64,000 nucleotides of DNA from NCBI RefSeq assembly GCF_002953715.1, contig NZ_CP025012.1:2728001-2792000 (forward strand), written 5' to 3'. Under the pieces are notes generated by a model. It searched no databases, was not told the DNA's origin, and worked only from the letters and a program-made list of their open reading frames with translations. The stretch is from Rhizobium leguminosarum. Lineage in GTDB: Bacteria; Pseudomonadota; Alphaproteobacteria; Rhizobiales; Rhizobiaceae. Both the position numbers and the translations under genes were made by a program. Positions 1 to 9,781 of this stretch are shown here, one piece after another (position 1 is the first letter of the stretch; each line of letters starts with the position of its first letter).

Positions 1-2
1 TT

Positions 3-1913
3 TCTCAAGCTGACGAGGAGCTGGAAATCTCCCAGATCCGTCGGCCACTGGTTTGGGGAACGATCGGCGGAGCCGGGCTTGCGTTTTTTGGCGGTGCGTT
101 TGGACTGATGGCGGCCGGCATTTCCGGGATCCGCGCGCGCGCCTCCCAACGCCAACTGATCACGAGCTTTCAACGTCTGCGGTCGCTCCTTCCGTTCATT
201 CTTGCGACCGTTGTGATCGGGTTTTCTATCGGCGTCATTTCGGCGACCCTCTTCGAAGCAGTCAGCATGGGCCTTTGGGCCGATTTCACCACGGGCAGTG
301 CCAAGCTTTTCGCGGTCGCCGTCGTCCTCGCCGTCATCGCAGCCTACAGCGCCTTCATGGCGCTGCGCGGCTTGAAGAATGTCTTTGCCCTGTTCACACC
401 CGAGCCGCTTGTCGCCTCGGGACGAGTCATCGAAGAAACGGAGGCTCCGAAACTTTGGCGTTTCGTGCGTAGCCTGGCCGAGCGGCAAAAGGCTTTGTTG
501 CCTGACACGATCATCGTCGGCCTCAGCCAGGGCTTTTTCGTAACGGAGAGCCAGCTGCGTCTCTGGCCTGAGGACAGGCTGGTGACCGGACGGTCGCTCT
601 ATCTGCCTGCGGCCTATCTTGATCTTCTCGACCAGGCCGAAATCGCGGCAATCATCGGCCATGAGCTCGCCCATTTTTCCGGCGAAGACACCACCTACAG
701 CCAGCAGTTCACCCCGATTTATGCGGGCCTCTGGCGTGCTCTTGCAGCTCTTGGACGCGCCGACGGTGGTCGCTTCGTCCTGTATCCGGCGGTGAAGCTC
801 GGCTTTCACGCCATGCAGCGGTTCGATCATGCCGTCGCGCACTGGAGCCGGCTGCGAGAATTCGATGCTGACCGTAGCGGCAGCCTGCTGGCGACGCCGG
901 CGAACGCCGCCTCGGCTCTCATCCGCACGGGGACTATCGCTCCGGCCGTCGCCTATGTTCTTGATCGCGCATATGCCGGACCGGATGATAACGATTCCGA
1001 TGATGCCTGGCCTGACCTCGTCGCACAGACGACGGAACTGGTCACCACCAATGGATGGAGCGATCCGATGCCCCTCCTGGAAGATCGGCAACCGCACCCG
1101 ACCGACAGCCATCCGCCGACGATCCAGCGGATATCGGCCCTTGGCGTGGAAATTGGCGATAACCTCCTGCAACGAGCGATGCGTTCGCCGGAGCCTGGCG
1201 CTCGCTCCTTTGCGGACGATCTGTTTTCGAATTGGGCCGGACTATGTCGTCTGTTGAGCAGGGATTTCATCGATGACGCGCGCATGATGCGTGACCGGCG
1301 GCGCGAAGTGCTCGAAAAGGTGGTTGCCGGGGTCTCGCAGGAAACTGTTGTCTACGACAACATCAAGCCGATGATCTGGACGATGGTGATCGTCGCCATG
1401 ATCTTCGCCGGATTTGGCCTGACAGTCGTCTTTCTCAGCGGCCAATTGGGCCTCGGCTACGATGAATTCGCCCAGTCACTGATCGCCGCGATCACCGCCG
1501 TCGGCGCTGTCACCTCCCTTCTCTATGCGGCCTTTCTCTATCGGAGCGCGGCACGACCGCTCATGGTGCTGACCCCGGATGCATTGTTCGCCTCCAGACT
1601 GGACCAGCCGATTGCCTGGACGGATGTTGCCGGCTACGCGGTCCACGCATCGGGCCGTTTTGCCCTGCGCCTCTGGCTCAATCAGGATGCGCCACTGCCA
1701 AAAAAAGATTGGCGTGCGATCTATAGTAAAATCGACCGTCGGCAGCGCATCATCACCCTGGGTGCCTTGGGAATTAAAGGAATGAAGGCGGCCGATTTCA
1801 GCACACTCGTCGGCCGGTATCACGAAGCTGCCTACGCCCGACAGGAGCTCGCCGCCGCTACGTTGCACCCGTCCCGCGATGCGTCCGCAGACGAGACAGT
1901 CGGAAAACACTGA
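3..1913 (+). CDS. M48 family membrane metalloprotease (5' end outside window)
   Basis: Zinc endopeptidase of the HtpX/Ste24 class, predicted to sit in the inner membrane. The reading frame is open to the left edge, so the true start lies upstream; a Met codon at 108 is internal to a hydrophobic segment and is probably not the start. Visible features are a hydrophobic stretch at the left edge, two more membrane segments around nt 180-370, the zinc motif HELAH (about nt 660-675), a downstream REFDAD segment that should carry the third zinc ligand, and two C-terminal membrane helices (about nt 1370-1440 and 1475-1550). The C-terminal part past nt 1550 has no recognised domain. Family assignment is firm; the substrate is unknown. 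Confidence 0.85.
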   Translation, partial: SQADEELEISQIRRPLVWGTIGGAGLAFFGGAFGLMAAGISGIRARASQRQLITSFQRLRSLLPFILATVVIGFSIGVISATLFEAVSMGLWADFTTGSAKLFAVAVVLAVIAAYSAFMALRGLKNVFALFTPEPLVASGRVIEETEAPKLWRFVRSLAERQKALLPDTIIVGLSQGFFVTESQLRLWPEDRLVTGRSLYLPAAYLDLLDQAEIAAIIGHELAHFSGEDTTYSQQFTPIYAGLWRALAALGRADGGRFVLYPAVKLGFHAMQRFDHAVAHWSRLREFDADRSGSLLATPANAASALIRTGTIAPAVAYVLDRAYAGPDDNDSDDAWPDLVAQTTELVTTNGWSDPMPLLEDRQPHPTDSHPPTIQRISALGVEIGDNLLQRAMRSPEPGARSFADDLFSNWAGLCRLLSRDFIDDARMMRDRRREVLEKVVAGVSQETVVYDNIKPMIWTMVIVAMIFAGFGLTVVFLSGQLGLGYDEFAQSLIAAITAVGAVTSLLYAAFLYRSAARPLMVLTPDALFASRLDQPIAWTDVAGYAVHASGRFALRLWLNQDAPLPKKDWRAIYSKIDRRQRIITLGALGIKGMKAADFSTLVGRYHEAAYARQELAAATLHPSRDASADETVGKH

Positions 1914-2104
1914 GCAGCAATCAGCTCAACCGATGGCCGCTTCAGGCGAAGAAGGAATCGTTAAGCATTTCAGGTCGTCTAAGACCATTGCCGGGGCCGG
2001 CATCGGACCTCGGTCCGATGTGCAATGGGCGATCACCGTCTAACCTCTCGTATCTACTCAAGCCGTGTATCCGCACGGCGCTTGATCCGACTTGGAGGAA
2101 AACA

Positions 2105-2752
2105 ATGCGGATAGCAACCTTAGCGTCCCTGGCCGCGCTCTCGCTGGCTCTTGCAGCAAGCCCGGCAACGATTGCCGGAATCGATATGACCGCACTGGCA
2201 AAGAGCGGTGGAAACGGTGGCGGCAACGGAGGGGGCAATGGCGGCGGTCACGGCGGCGGCAGTGGAAACAGTGGCAACCATGGCAGCAGCAGCCAGGGTG
2301 GCAGTTCGACCCACGGCAACTCCAAATCTCAAGGCGTGAAAGGCAAATCCACCGAGGCGGCAAGCAAGTCGAAGTCCGCGAAGGCCGACGAGACTAAAAT
2401 CGGCACGAAAGAAAAAAACCTGTCGGCGCAGCTTGCGGGTCTGAACTCCTTGAAGCGGAACTATAAGGCACTGATGCATACGTCGGATCCCCGCATGACT
2501 GCCATCGCGGCCTATGCCGTGGCTTATGCCCAGTATGAACTCGACAACGGAATCGAGCCTGCAGCCGATGACCCTCTGTTGGGGGATCAGGCGCTGGAGG
2601 ACGCATTGGCTTCAGCGACGAAAACCGGTGAAGTCAGCCCGGCGGTTTTGGACGAAGCCAAGACCATCTTGGGGGTTGGCGACGCAAACGGGAAGATCGA
2701 TCAAATCCGCACCTCTCTGGAGAACGCCGCGCCGGCGACATCAGACGAATAG
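2105..2752 (+). CDS. Secreted Gly/Asn/Ser-rich low-complexity protein
   Basis: Hypothetical exported protein of 215 residues. The ATG at 2105 follows a GGAGG ribosome site and starts a clear Sec signal peptide (residues 1 to about 24, Ala-rich core); the frame is open further upstream but without a better start. After the signal there is a run of GGGN-type repeats (about residues 36-60), a Ser/Lys-rich linker, and an alpha-helical C-terminal half with alternating charged residues and many Ala. The helical half resembles many short rhizobial exported proteins of unknown function. A strong terminator lies 60 bp after the stop, so it is probably a single-gene transcript. Function unknown. Confidence 0.75.
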   Translation: MRIATLASLAALSLALAASPATIAGIDMTALAKSGGNGGGNGGGNGGGHGGGSGNSGNHGSSSQGGSSTHGNSKSQGVKGKSTEAASKSKSAKADETKIGTKEKNLSAQLAGLNSLKRNYKALMHTSDPRMTAIAAYAVAYAQYELDNGIEPAADDPLLGDQALEDALASATKTGEVSPAVLDEAKTILGVGDANGKIDQIRTSLENAAPATSDE

Positions 2753-2811
2753 CCGAGAATTCAGTTGCGAGCGGTGTGGAGCTGACAAGTATGGCTCCGC
2801 ACTAAACTACG

Positions 2812-2855
2812 AAGAGCATTTCCGTTTTGTTTGAGTACGGAGATGCTCTTTTTTT
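2812..2855 (+). terminator. Rho-independent terminator of the Gly-rich protein gene
   Basis: A 14-bp stem (2812-2825 with 2837-2850, one G-T wobble) with an 11-nt loop is followed by seven T residues (2849-2855). Position and orientation fit termination of the gene ending at 2752. Confidence 0.85.
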
Positions 2856-3668
2856 GGCAATTTCAGACGCAGAACCCTCTGCTGGAACTGCCCAAGACGT
2901 CGCTACCTTCACAAATTGATAGATTGCTCGAGAGCGGAACACACGGTGTCCCCGTTAGGGGTGGCGGGTGTGCCCGAGGTTCCGGCAGCGCTCGCTTCTT
3001 TTGTTGCCGCTGGACATGCTGCGCCTCTATCGAAGGCGAACGGTTTTTTTCGGCGCGTTCTGCGATTTCGCTGATCGTATTTTTCTCGAAGGTGCGTCTG
3101 GTCTTCTCAAGCGCATCGCGGCCGGATATTTTGGCGTTTGAACGTGTTGAATTCCAACCTTTCGGTTGAGAGCCAGGTGAATTGTTGGCAGAATTAAATT
3201 ATAATACTATTACACTCGGAATACAATTGATTGAAAAAGGATGTATTATTTGGAGATTTTATCCATTTTAATTTCGCCTGGCTCGATAATTTCAATATTT
3301 TTATTTATTAACGCTTACTAATACCTACGTGAACGCATAAAGAACTTTCGAGCATTCCTGACGTCGCGAGCTGTGTTTTCTAGACTTCACGCCTGATTTG
3401 GAACGAAGGCGGATCAAAACGAGTTCCAAGAACAGCTGAGTTGACGCCGGTTATGGCTCTGCCTCACCATCCCCCGTCTCCACGGCGGAATATTATCGAG
3501 TGGCGCCCTGGTCGCTCTCGATGCATCGTCGGCGGCGTGATGCCACGTTCGCCGCTGCGGGCATCATTGCAAACTGCAGCTATCGTAACCACGTTAGAGG
3601 TGACGGCAGCCATGTCACGGGCGCTGCTGTTTGAGGGCAATTACCCTAGCCCCAGGAAGGAGGACGTC
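2856..3668. other. Gene-poor intergenic stretch, partly AT-rich
   Basis: No convincing gene. Short open frames here have no good ribosome site and odd composition. Bases 3180-3330 are clearly AT-richer than the rest of the window, with runs such as TTTTATTTATTAACG. This could be a promoter or leader region for the small gene at 3669, or remnant DNA. Confidence 0.5.
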
Positions 3669-3929
3669 ATGTCTTCCACTCATTTGTCAGAAATTGATGA
3701 TCCAACCAACATCGGCCTTATCAGGACGGTCCTTCGAAGTGCCGGCTTTCGGGGCAGCCATGCTGTTGCAGACCCGGAAGAAAAGCGTGCCGCGCTTACC
3801 TTTCTCAAATCGGAATTTCGAAATGGCGTATCTTCGGAAAACGAATTGTTGTCTGCGCTGAAACGTCGAGACGATCTTTTGCCACCGGCACTTCGCCGAA
3901 TGCAGGGGATATCGCAGACGGCGTCGTGA
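3669..3929 (+). CDS. Small hypothetical protein, 86 residues
   Basis: The ATG at 3669 has an excellent ribosome site (AGGAAGGAGG ending at 3664). The frame continues upstream but those codons lack a start signal. The protein is hydrophilic, with no signal peptide or membrane segment. It has a helical centre rich in Lys, Arg, Glu and Leu (residues about 15-75) and contains a KSEFRNG-like motif. No family recognised. The gene appears to be monocistronic; the next plausible frame is about 290 bp downstream. Confidence 0.6.
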   Translation: MSSTHLSEIDDPTNIGLIRTVLRSAGFRGSHAVADPEEKRAALTFLKSEFRNGVSSENELLSALKRRDDLLPPALRRMQGISQTAS

Positions 3930-4221
3930 TCGCCTGAAAAACAGGCGGTGACGAGATGACCCTGTCGTTTCCAAATTCGGCGCGCGGTTACGACGAGACG
4001 AAGCAGCGCATTCGCTTCTGTCGGCCATGACCGCAAGTTTCAAGCGAGCGTGCAAGCATGAGCGTGCACGGAACCGCATTCGAGCAGGCAGCAACACGCT
4101 CCCTGCCGGTGCGACCGCTCGACCTTTCGTAAACACGGAGCTTGTGAAGGCGCGCGAAGCACTCATGAAGCCGCATTTAAACTATCTCAGTTTCGATCTT
4201 CGGACTGTGCTATGATGAGCA

Positions 4222-4458
4222 ATGGCAGAGTTCTCCGCACTTGAAGCAGCCACACGGCGGGTCACCGATGATCGAATCCAGATCGCGGCCCAGGAAGCCG
4301 AAATTGCCGGGGGCGTTCTCCGGGGCGAACCTACGTCTTTGGCTCGAGAAAAGCTCAAGAGCTGTTTGCAAAATCTTCGATTTCACATCTTTGCGCGTGA
4401 CCTGATCCAAGCAAGGATAAGCGTAGATCAACACCTGCCGCCCATTGCGAGGACATGA
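4222..4458 (+). CDS. Possible small hypothetical protein, 78 residues
   Basis: An open frame from ATG 4222 with an Ala/Glu-rich N-terminal half that would form helix, and a more basic C-terminus. There is no clear ribosome site and an overlapping frame exists on the other strand (4210-4434). The call rests on length and codon use alone. Confidence 0.3.
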   Translation: MAEFSALEAATRRVTDDRIQIAAQEAEIAGGVLRGEPTSLAREKLKSCLQNLRFHIFARDLIQARISVDQHLPPIART

Positions 4459-4561
4459 GTTCCACGAAACTGCATTAAACGACGACCTGTAAATTCATTG
4501 CGTTCCCGCCTTCCTTCCCCAGACTGGTGCTCCACGATGATGACCGGTATGGAGCCGAAGG

Positions 4562-4610
4562 GCCTCAGGCACGTTCCCTCGCCCCATAGGGGAGAGGGTT
4601 GGTGTGAGGC
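4562..4610. repeat. Nested inverted repeat downstream of the lac operon
   Basis: The outer arms GCCTCA (4562-4567) and TGAGGC (4605-4610) enclose an inner stem of CCCTCGCCCC with GGGGAGAGGG (loop ATA). It lies 31 bp beyond the stop of the beta-galactosidase gene and could act as a 3'-end hairpin, but there is no T-run. It resembles short palindromic intergenic elements common in rhizobia. Confidence 0.5.
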
Positions 4611-4640
4611 AGCTCTCGGGCTTCGACGGCGCGCGCAAGC

Positions 4641-6773
4641 TCATCCCTCCAGTTCGACGATCGCACAGCCATAGCCTTCGAGATCGAGCCGGCCGGCAAC
4701 TGGCTTTTCGTCATTTAGGAGATCGCGCCCGGAGGGGACGCCGCCGATGGCGGCCGGCTGGTCGGTGTAGTTCTGAATGAAGAGCAGCCGGCGCTCATCA
4801 CTTATCCGCATGGTCACCTCGACGCCCTCGGGAAGTTCGCCGATCAGCGGCTCGATGCCGACGGGTGCAAATAGCCGCCCGGCAAGCGCTGCCGTCAGAT
4901 CCGGCGTGAGATAGGTGCCGACATAGACCACCTGCCCCTTACCGACCTTGCGCGACGTCGCCATCGGCTGGCACTCGGCATAACGGTTCGACCAGGCCGC
5001 GACCACTTCGACATCGCCGTCGGTCGCAAGGTTTTCATAGAAGTAGCCGGCAGCCAGTTCGCGGTTGCCGATCTTGAAGCGGCGTTCGCGCCGATGTGAT
5101 TCCGCCGGCTTGTTCGGTGGAATGACAAGCCCGCCCGAACGTTCCATCACATCGAAGAGCCCGTTGGCGCCGGGCGCGACAAGACGGCCGAAATCCTCGA
5201 CGCGTACGCCTGTGAGCTGCGACAGCGAGGTGCCGGGCGCCGTCTCGCGGATGACGTGGTTATCCTCGTTGCGGGTACCGGTGCGCGCGCCGATGACGAC
5301 GGTGCCGCCCTGTTCGGCAAAGGATTTCAGCCTTTCGGTCCATTCGTCCTTCCACATCACCCAGTGGGGCACATAGAGCAGCTTCAGCTTCGAGAGATCA
5401 TCCTCGGGATGAATGAAGCCGCAGGCGATACCGCGATCGTAGCAATATTGGTGCAGCAGGATCGCATCGTCCTGCGGGCTCGGCAGGCCGATCGGATAGG
5501 TCTTGTGGGCTTCCTGATTGTCGAAGTCGGAGCCGGCGATGCCGACATCCATGCGCACATAGGTGCCGAGGATCTTGGGCGCCAGCGCGGTCATCTCGGT
5601 GGCGAAGCGCTTCGCCTCGTCATAACGGTGGCGGGCGATGTCGTCATGGTCGATGATGCCCATCCAGTAGATCTCGGCGCCGAAATGCGCCGGGCGCCAG
5701 CGGAAGAACATCAGACCGTCAGCGCCATGGGCGACAGAGGAAAGTGCCATGCGGCGCAGTTCGCCCGGCTCCGGCGTCAGCGTGCAGAAACCCGGCTGGC
5801 TGCCGAAGCCCGATTGCTGCTCGGGAACGATGTAGTTGCCGGAAAAACCGCGGCAGATATCGAGGTGCAGCGCCTGGACCTTGGCGTGGTTTCCAAGCCG
5901 CTGGAACTCGTCATAGAGCATCGGATAGATATCGTAGCCGACGAAATCGAGATCGGTGGTGAACTGGCCGCGAAAGTCGATATCCCTGAGGCCCCCGAGA
6001 TTGTGGAAGACGAACCAGGAGGGTTTCACGGCGCGCAGGATCTCCACCTGGTCATGCTGGAAGCGCGCCGTCGAAAAGGCCAGGAAGCGGTGATAATCCT
6101 GGAGGTGGCCGGGGCTCGGGAAGGTCGGGCCAAACTCGATCGGCAGCACCACCTGGTCGAAGCTTTCATAGGCCGTCGCCCAGAAATCGCCGCCCCACGC
6201 CGTGTTGAGCTTGCCGATCTCGCCATATCTGCCGGCAAGGAAGGCCTGGAATTCGGTGAGCGTCGCCTTGGAAAAGCTCTCCGGCATGCTGGTGTTCAGC
6301 TCATTGTCGGTCTGCCAGCCGACGACAAAAGGATTGTCGCGATAGTGCTCGGCCATTGCCCGGGTGATACGCCGGCTGTGCTCGCGAAAGACGGGGCTCG
6401 CCGTGTCGCAATGCTGGCGCGAGCCATGGCTCATCGGTCGGCCCTTGCCGTCGACCCTCAGAATCTCTGGATGCGCCACGGTCAGCCAGCGCGGCGGCGT
6501 TGCCGTCGGCGTGCACATGATCGTGTCGATGCCATAGCGCCCAAGCATGGCAATGGCGCGGTCGAACAGATCGAAATCGAAGGTGCCGAGCTTCGGCTCG
6601 AGAATATGCCAGGCGAATTCGGCCATTCTGACCACGTTGAAGCCGGCCTTCGCCATACGCTCGGCGTCGCGTTCCCAATAGCTTTCATCGACATGTTCGG
6701 GATAGTGCGGCGCGCCGACGAGAAAGCGGTCGGTCTTGACGGGGTTCCATACGGAGAGGGTCTTGTCGGACAC
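4641..6773 (-). CDS. GH42 beta-galactosidase
   Basis: Cytoplasmic glycoside hydrolase family 42 enzyme (710 residues, a normal length), expected to cleave terminal beta-galactosides such as lactose or galactan fragments after import. The N-terminal barrel begins with GAPHYPEHV. The acid/base Glu158 sits in WQTDNELN and the nucleophile Glu318 in VPEQQSG. The middle part has the trimerisation-type Rossmann-like domain (about 390-590) and a short C-terminal beta domain follows. It is the last gene of a five-gene operon, 17 bp after the ATPase, which explains its job: imported sugar is hydrolysed at once. No signal peptide. In the well-known Agrobacterium lac operon the galactosidase precedes lacK; here it follows. 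Confidence 0.93.
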   Translation of the reverse strand: MSDKTLSVWNPVKTDRFLVGAPHYPEHVDESYWERDAERMAKAGFNVVRMAEFAWHILEPKLGTFDFDLFDRAIAMLGRYGIDTIMCTPTATPPRWLTVAHPEILRVDGKGRPMSHGSRQHCDTASPVFREHSRRITRAMAEHYRDNPFVVGWQTDNELNTSMPESFSKATLTEFQAFLAGRYGEIGKLNTAWGGDFWATAYESFDQVVLPIEFGPTFPSPGHLQDYHRFLAFSTARFQHDQVEILRAVKPSWFVFHNLGGLRDIDFRGQFTTDLDFVGYDIYPMLYDEFQRLGNHAKVQALHLDICRGFSGNYIVPEQQSGFGSQPGFCTLTPEPGELRRMALSSVAHGADGLMFFRWRPAHFGAEIYWMGIIDHDDIARHRYDEAKRFATEMTALAPKILGTYVRMDVGIAGSDFDNQEAHKTYPIGLPSPQDDAILLHQYCYDRGIACGFIHPEDDLSKLKLLYVPHWVMWKDEWTERLKSFAEQGGTVVIGARTGTRNEDNHVIRETAPGTSLSQLTGVRVEDFGRLVAPGANGLFDVMERSGGLVIPPNKPAESHRRERRFKIGNRELAAGYFYENLATDGDVEVVAAWSNRYAECQPMATSRKVGKGQVVYVGTYLTPDLTAALAGRLFAPVGIEPLIGELPEGVEVTMRISDERRLLFIQNYTDQPAAIGGVPSGRDLLNDEKPVAGRLDLEGYGCAIVELEG

Positions 6774-6790
6774 GGTGGTCTTTCCTGTGT

Positions 6791-7936
6791 TTATCTTTCG
6801 AGGATGGTCTTGCGGGTGCTGATGGTGCGTCCGTCGTCGGACGAAAAGAGATAGAGTTCGCTGGCATCGAGCTTCAGCGCCACGTTCTGGTCAGTGGCAA
6901 AAGGCGCGACGTAGCTGAGCTGCACCGTGATGTTGCCGGTGCCGCTTTCCGACGCGATGGTCCTGAGATTTCCGGCATCGATGTAGAGAATGGTTTCGCG
7001 CCCGAGATGCTCGACCAGTCGGACCGCACCGTTGATCGCCCCGCCTTGGGCAGCGTCAGCGACCACCGATATGTTTTCCGGCCTTACACCGAGCGTCAGG
7101 CTGGCGCCTTTCGGCAGCACTGCGGCCTCCGCCAGTTCGACAGTCACCGGCACCAGGCCCGGCGCCGAAACTGTGATATTGCGGCCGGACACCTCATCGA
7201 CGGTAACGCCGAGGAAGTTCATTCGCGGGGCACCGAGAAAGCCCGCGACGAAGAGGTTGTCAGGGTTGCGGTAGAGTTCGAGCGGTGCGCCGACCTGCTC
7301 GATTACTCCCTGGTTCAAGACGACGATCCGGCTCGCCATGGTCATGGCTTCCACCTGGTCGTGGGTGACGTAAACCATGGTGGCGCCGAGTTCGGCATGC
7401 AGGCTGCTGAGCTCGACGCGCATCTGGGTTCGAAGTGCGGCGTCGAGGTTCGACAGCGGCTCGTCGAAGAGGAAGACGTCGGGCGAACGGGTGATTGCCC
7501 GGCCGATCGCCACGCGCTGTCGCTGGCCGCCGGAGAGCTGCTTCGGCCGCTTCTCCAGCTGGTCGGTGATCCTCAGGATCTTGGCGGCGCGCGCCACGGC
7601 CGCCTCGATCTCGGCCTTCGGGCGCTTGGCCATGCGCAAACCGAAGCCCATGTTCTCCGCTACCGTCATATGCGGATAGAGCGCGTAGGACTGGAAGACC
7701 ATGGCGATGCCGCGGTCCCCAGGCTCCTGTTTGCTGACGTCGCGGCCGTTGATCAGGATCTGGCCGGAGGAGATCTCCTCCAGGCCGGCGATCGACTTCA
7801 AAAGCGTGGACTTGCCGCAGCCGGAGGGGCCGACCATGACGATGAACTCACCCTGCGCCACGGAAAGATCGATGCCGCGCAGCGCATGATAGGCGCCGTA
7901 ATTCTTGTTGATCTGTCGGAGTTCGAGACTGGTCAT
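6791..7936 (-). CDS. lacK: Sugar ABC transporter ATPase, LacK/MsmK/UgpC type
   Basis: ATP-hydrolysing subunit of a CUT1-family sugar importer. Visible motifs are Walker A GPSGCGKST (residues 36-44), the Q-loop region near FQSYALYPHM, signature LSGGQRQRV (134-142), Walker B VFLFDEP (154-160) and the H-loop in YVTHDQVEAM. The C-terminal third (about 235-375) is the regulatory beta domain typical of MalK-like proteins. Length 381 is usual. It sits between permease lacG (46 bp upstream) and the beta-galactosidase. The symbol is by analogy with the Agrobacterium lac system; lactose specificity is inferred from the neighbouring galactosidase. Confidence 0.9.
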   Translation of the reverse strand: MTSLELRQINKNYGAYHALRGIDLSVAQGEFIVMVGPSGCGKSTLLKSIAGLEEISSGQILINGRDVSKQEPGDRGIAMVFQSYALYPHMTVAENMGFGLRMAKRPKAEIEAAVARAAKILRITDQLEKRPKQLSGGQRQRVAIGRAITRSPDVFLFDEPLSNLDAALRTQMRVELSSLHAELGATMVYVTHDQVEAMTMASRIVVLNQGVIEQVGAPLELYRNPDNLFVAGFLGAPRMNFLGVTVDEVSGRNITVSAPGLVPVTVELAEAAVLPKGASLTLGVRPENISVVADAAQGGAINGAVRLVEHLGRETILYIDAGNLRTIASESGTGNITVQLSYVAPFATDQNVALKLDASELYLFSSDDGRTISTRKTILER

Positions 7937-7982
7937 ACGTCCTGGCTCTCTGCTGTTGAAACTTGGAACTTTAGGAGATCGC

Positions 7983-8834
7983 TCATCCCTTCACCGCTCC
8001 CATCGTCAGACCAGCGATGAAGTGGCGCTGCATCAGGAAGAACATGACGACGGGCGGCACGGCGACGACGATGGTGCCGGCGGAAATCAGGTTCCACGCC
8101 GACACCCATTCGCCGCGAAGATTGGCAAGGCCGGCGGTAACAGGCTTGACGGAGTCGCTGACGGTCAGCACCACGGCCCAGAAATAATCGTTCCAGATGA
8201 AGGTGAAGATCAGGATGGCGAGTGCGGCAAGCGCCGGCCGCACCAGCGGGATCGCCACATGCACCAGCGTCTGAAAGGGAGATGCCCCCTCGGCTCGCGC
8301 CGCCTGGAACAGCTCGTCGGGCAGTGCCGCGATGAAATTGCGCATGAACAGCGTCGCAAAGCCCGTCTGGAAGGCGACGTGGAAGATGATCAGCGCCGCC
8401 GTGGTATCGATCAGATCAAGCCGGACCATCAGGTCGCGCACCGGGATCATCATGATCTGGTGCGGCAGGAAATTGCCGCCGACAAACAGCGCGAAGATCA
8501 GCATGTTGCCGGGAAAGCGGTAACGCGACAGCACGTAGCCGGCGAGCGTGCTCAGCACCAGGACGCCGATCACCGAGGGAATGGTGATCGTCAGGCTGTT
8601 GAGGAAGTAGCGAGCCATCGGTGTCTGCGTGAAGACCGCCGTATAATTGTCGATGACGCCGATGCCGGTCGGCCATCCCCACAGATTGCCGCCCATAACA
8701 TCCTCGGTCGAGCGGAACGAAGTGAGGATGATCGCAAACAGCGGGCAGAGCCAGAGCAGAAGGACGATCACGACGGCGAACACATAGAGGCGGCGCTGCC
8801 AGATGGCGGCATCGGGAATGGGACGAGGATACAT
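7983..8834 (-). CDS. lacG: Sugar ABC transporter permease, LacG type
   Basis: Second inner-membrane permease of the CUT1 importer, 283 residues, six predicted membrane helices beginning with a hydrophobic stretch at residues 15-35. The EAA loop that docks the ATPase reads about EGASPFQTLVHVAIP. The ATG at 8834 shares its A with the stop codon of the preceding permease (TGATG), so the two are translationally coupled. The frame remains open far upstream over lacF but that is an artefact of GC-rich coding. The C-terminus GLTMGAVKG is typical of this subfamily. Confidence 0.9.
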   Translation of the reverse strand: MYPRPIPDAAIWQRRLYVFAVVIVLLLWLCPLFAIILTSFRSTEDVMGGNLWGWPTGIGVIDNYTAVFTQTPMARYFLNSLTITIPSVIGVLVLSTLAGYVLSRYRFPGNMLIFALFVGGNFLPHQIMMIPVRDLMVRLDLIDTTAALIIFHVAFQTGFATLFMRNFIAALPDELFQAARAEGASPFQTLVHVAIPLVRPALAALAILIFTFIWNDYFWAVVLTVSDSVKPVTAGLANLRGEWVSAWNLISAGTIVVAVPPVVMFFLMQRHFIAGLTMGAVKG

Positions 8835-9718
8835 CAGCCTCCCCTTTCTTCGGTATGGATAATGCGGCTGAGGTACCAGACGATGAAAGCGGCCATGATC
8901 ACGAACAGCACGGAGGCGATCGCCGCGCCGTAACCGAAGCGGTAGGAGAAGATCGACTGTTCGAACATCTGGTAGGCGAGAACCGAGGACGAACCGAAAG
9001 GGCCGCCGTTCGTCATGACCGACACCATGTCGAACGAACGCAGGGCGCCGACGACAGTGACGGCAATGGCGATGAAAGTGACTTGGGTCAGCTGCGGCAG
9101 CACGATGTGCCACAGCATGTTCCAGCCCCTCGCCCCGTCGACGCGCCCGGCACCGATCAGCTCTTCGCTGAGATTGTTGAGACCGGCGAGATAAAGCACC
9201 ATGCAGAAGGTGATCTGCGGCCAGAGTGCTGCAATCACGATGGCGAAAGTGACGAAATGCTCGTCGGAGAGAACAGCCGGCGCCGTCGCCCCGAAGGCCT
9301 TGAAGATCAGCGCAAGCAACCCGAACTCCGGCGTATAGACCCAGGTAAACACCACGCCGACCGTCACCGAGGCGAGCACCAGCGGAATGAAGAACAGCGA
9401 CTTCAGAAAGCGCATGCCGCGGATTTTCTGGTTGACCAGCAGCGCAATGGCGAGCCCGATCGGCGGTGCCGCCATGAACATCACCAGCCAGATCAGGTTG
9501 TTCTTCAACGACACGTAGAATTGCGGGTCGTCGTAGAGTTCGACGTAATTGCCGAAGCCGATCCACACCATCGGGCCGAAGCCGTCCCAGTCGTGCAGGC
9601 TGATCCAGAGGCTCCTGACGGCCGACAGCAGGATGACGGTGAAGAACAGCAATATCGCCGGCGCGATGAGTAAAGTCGGGGTGAGCCACCAGCGCTGGCG
9701 GCGCCATAACATCAACAT
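8834..9718 (-). CDS. lacF: Sugar ABC transporter permease, LacF type
   Basis: First permease of the importer, 294 residues with six membrane helices. The EAA loop is visible as GAGRVDGARGWNMLWHIVLP. ATG 9718 is used, with a second Met two codons later. It follows the binding-protein gene after a 132-bp gap that contains a long hairpin, and its stop codon overlaps the lacG start by one base. Together lacF and lacG form the channel through which the binding protein delivers its sugar. Confidence 0.9.
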   Translation of the reverse strand: MLMLWRRQRWWLTPTLLIAPAILLFFTVILLSAVRSLWISLHDWDGFGPMVWIGFGNYVELYDDPQFYVSLKNNLIWLVMFMAAPPIGLAIALLVNQKIRGMRFLKSLFFIPLVLASVTVGVVFTWVYTPEFGLLALIFKAFGATAPAVLSDEHFVTFAIVIAALWPQITFCMVLYLAGLNNLSEELIGAGRVDGARGWNMLWHIVLPQLTQVTFIAIAVTVVGALRSFDMVSVMTNGGPFGSSSVLAYQMFEQSIFSYRFGYGAAIASVLFVIMAAFIVWYLSRIIHTEERGG

Positions 9719-9781
9719 CTCGAGAACCTCATTAATACAGGAGCAGACTCATGCGTGCTCCGGGAGCAGAGGCGCACCTCC

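Noticed and set aside
2831..3169. 112-codon frame after the terminator
   Set aside because: Its start is inside the terminator stem, there is no ribosome site, and the protein looks random.
5256..6854. 532-codon open frame antisense to the GH42 galactosidase
   Set aside because: Mirror of a high-GC coding region; composition rich in Arg, Gly and His with no family pattern, whereas the other strand has GH42 catalytic motifs.
7007..9673. Long plus-strand frames across lacK, lacG and lacF
   Set aside because: Antisense shadows; the minus strand has ABC transporter motifs and coupled starts.
7983..9707. 574-codon minus frame covering lacG and out-of-frame lacF
   Set aside because: Only its last 283 codons are real (lacG from 8834); the rest runs through lacF in the wrong frame.
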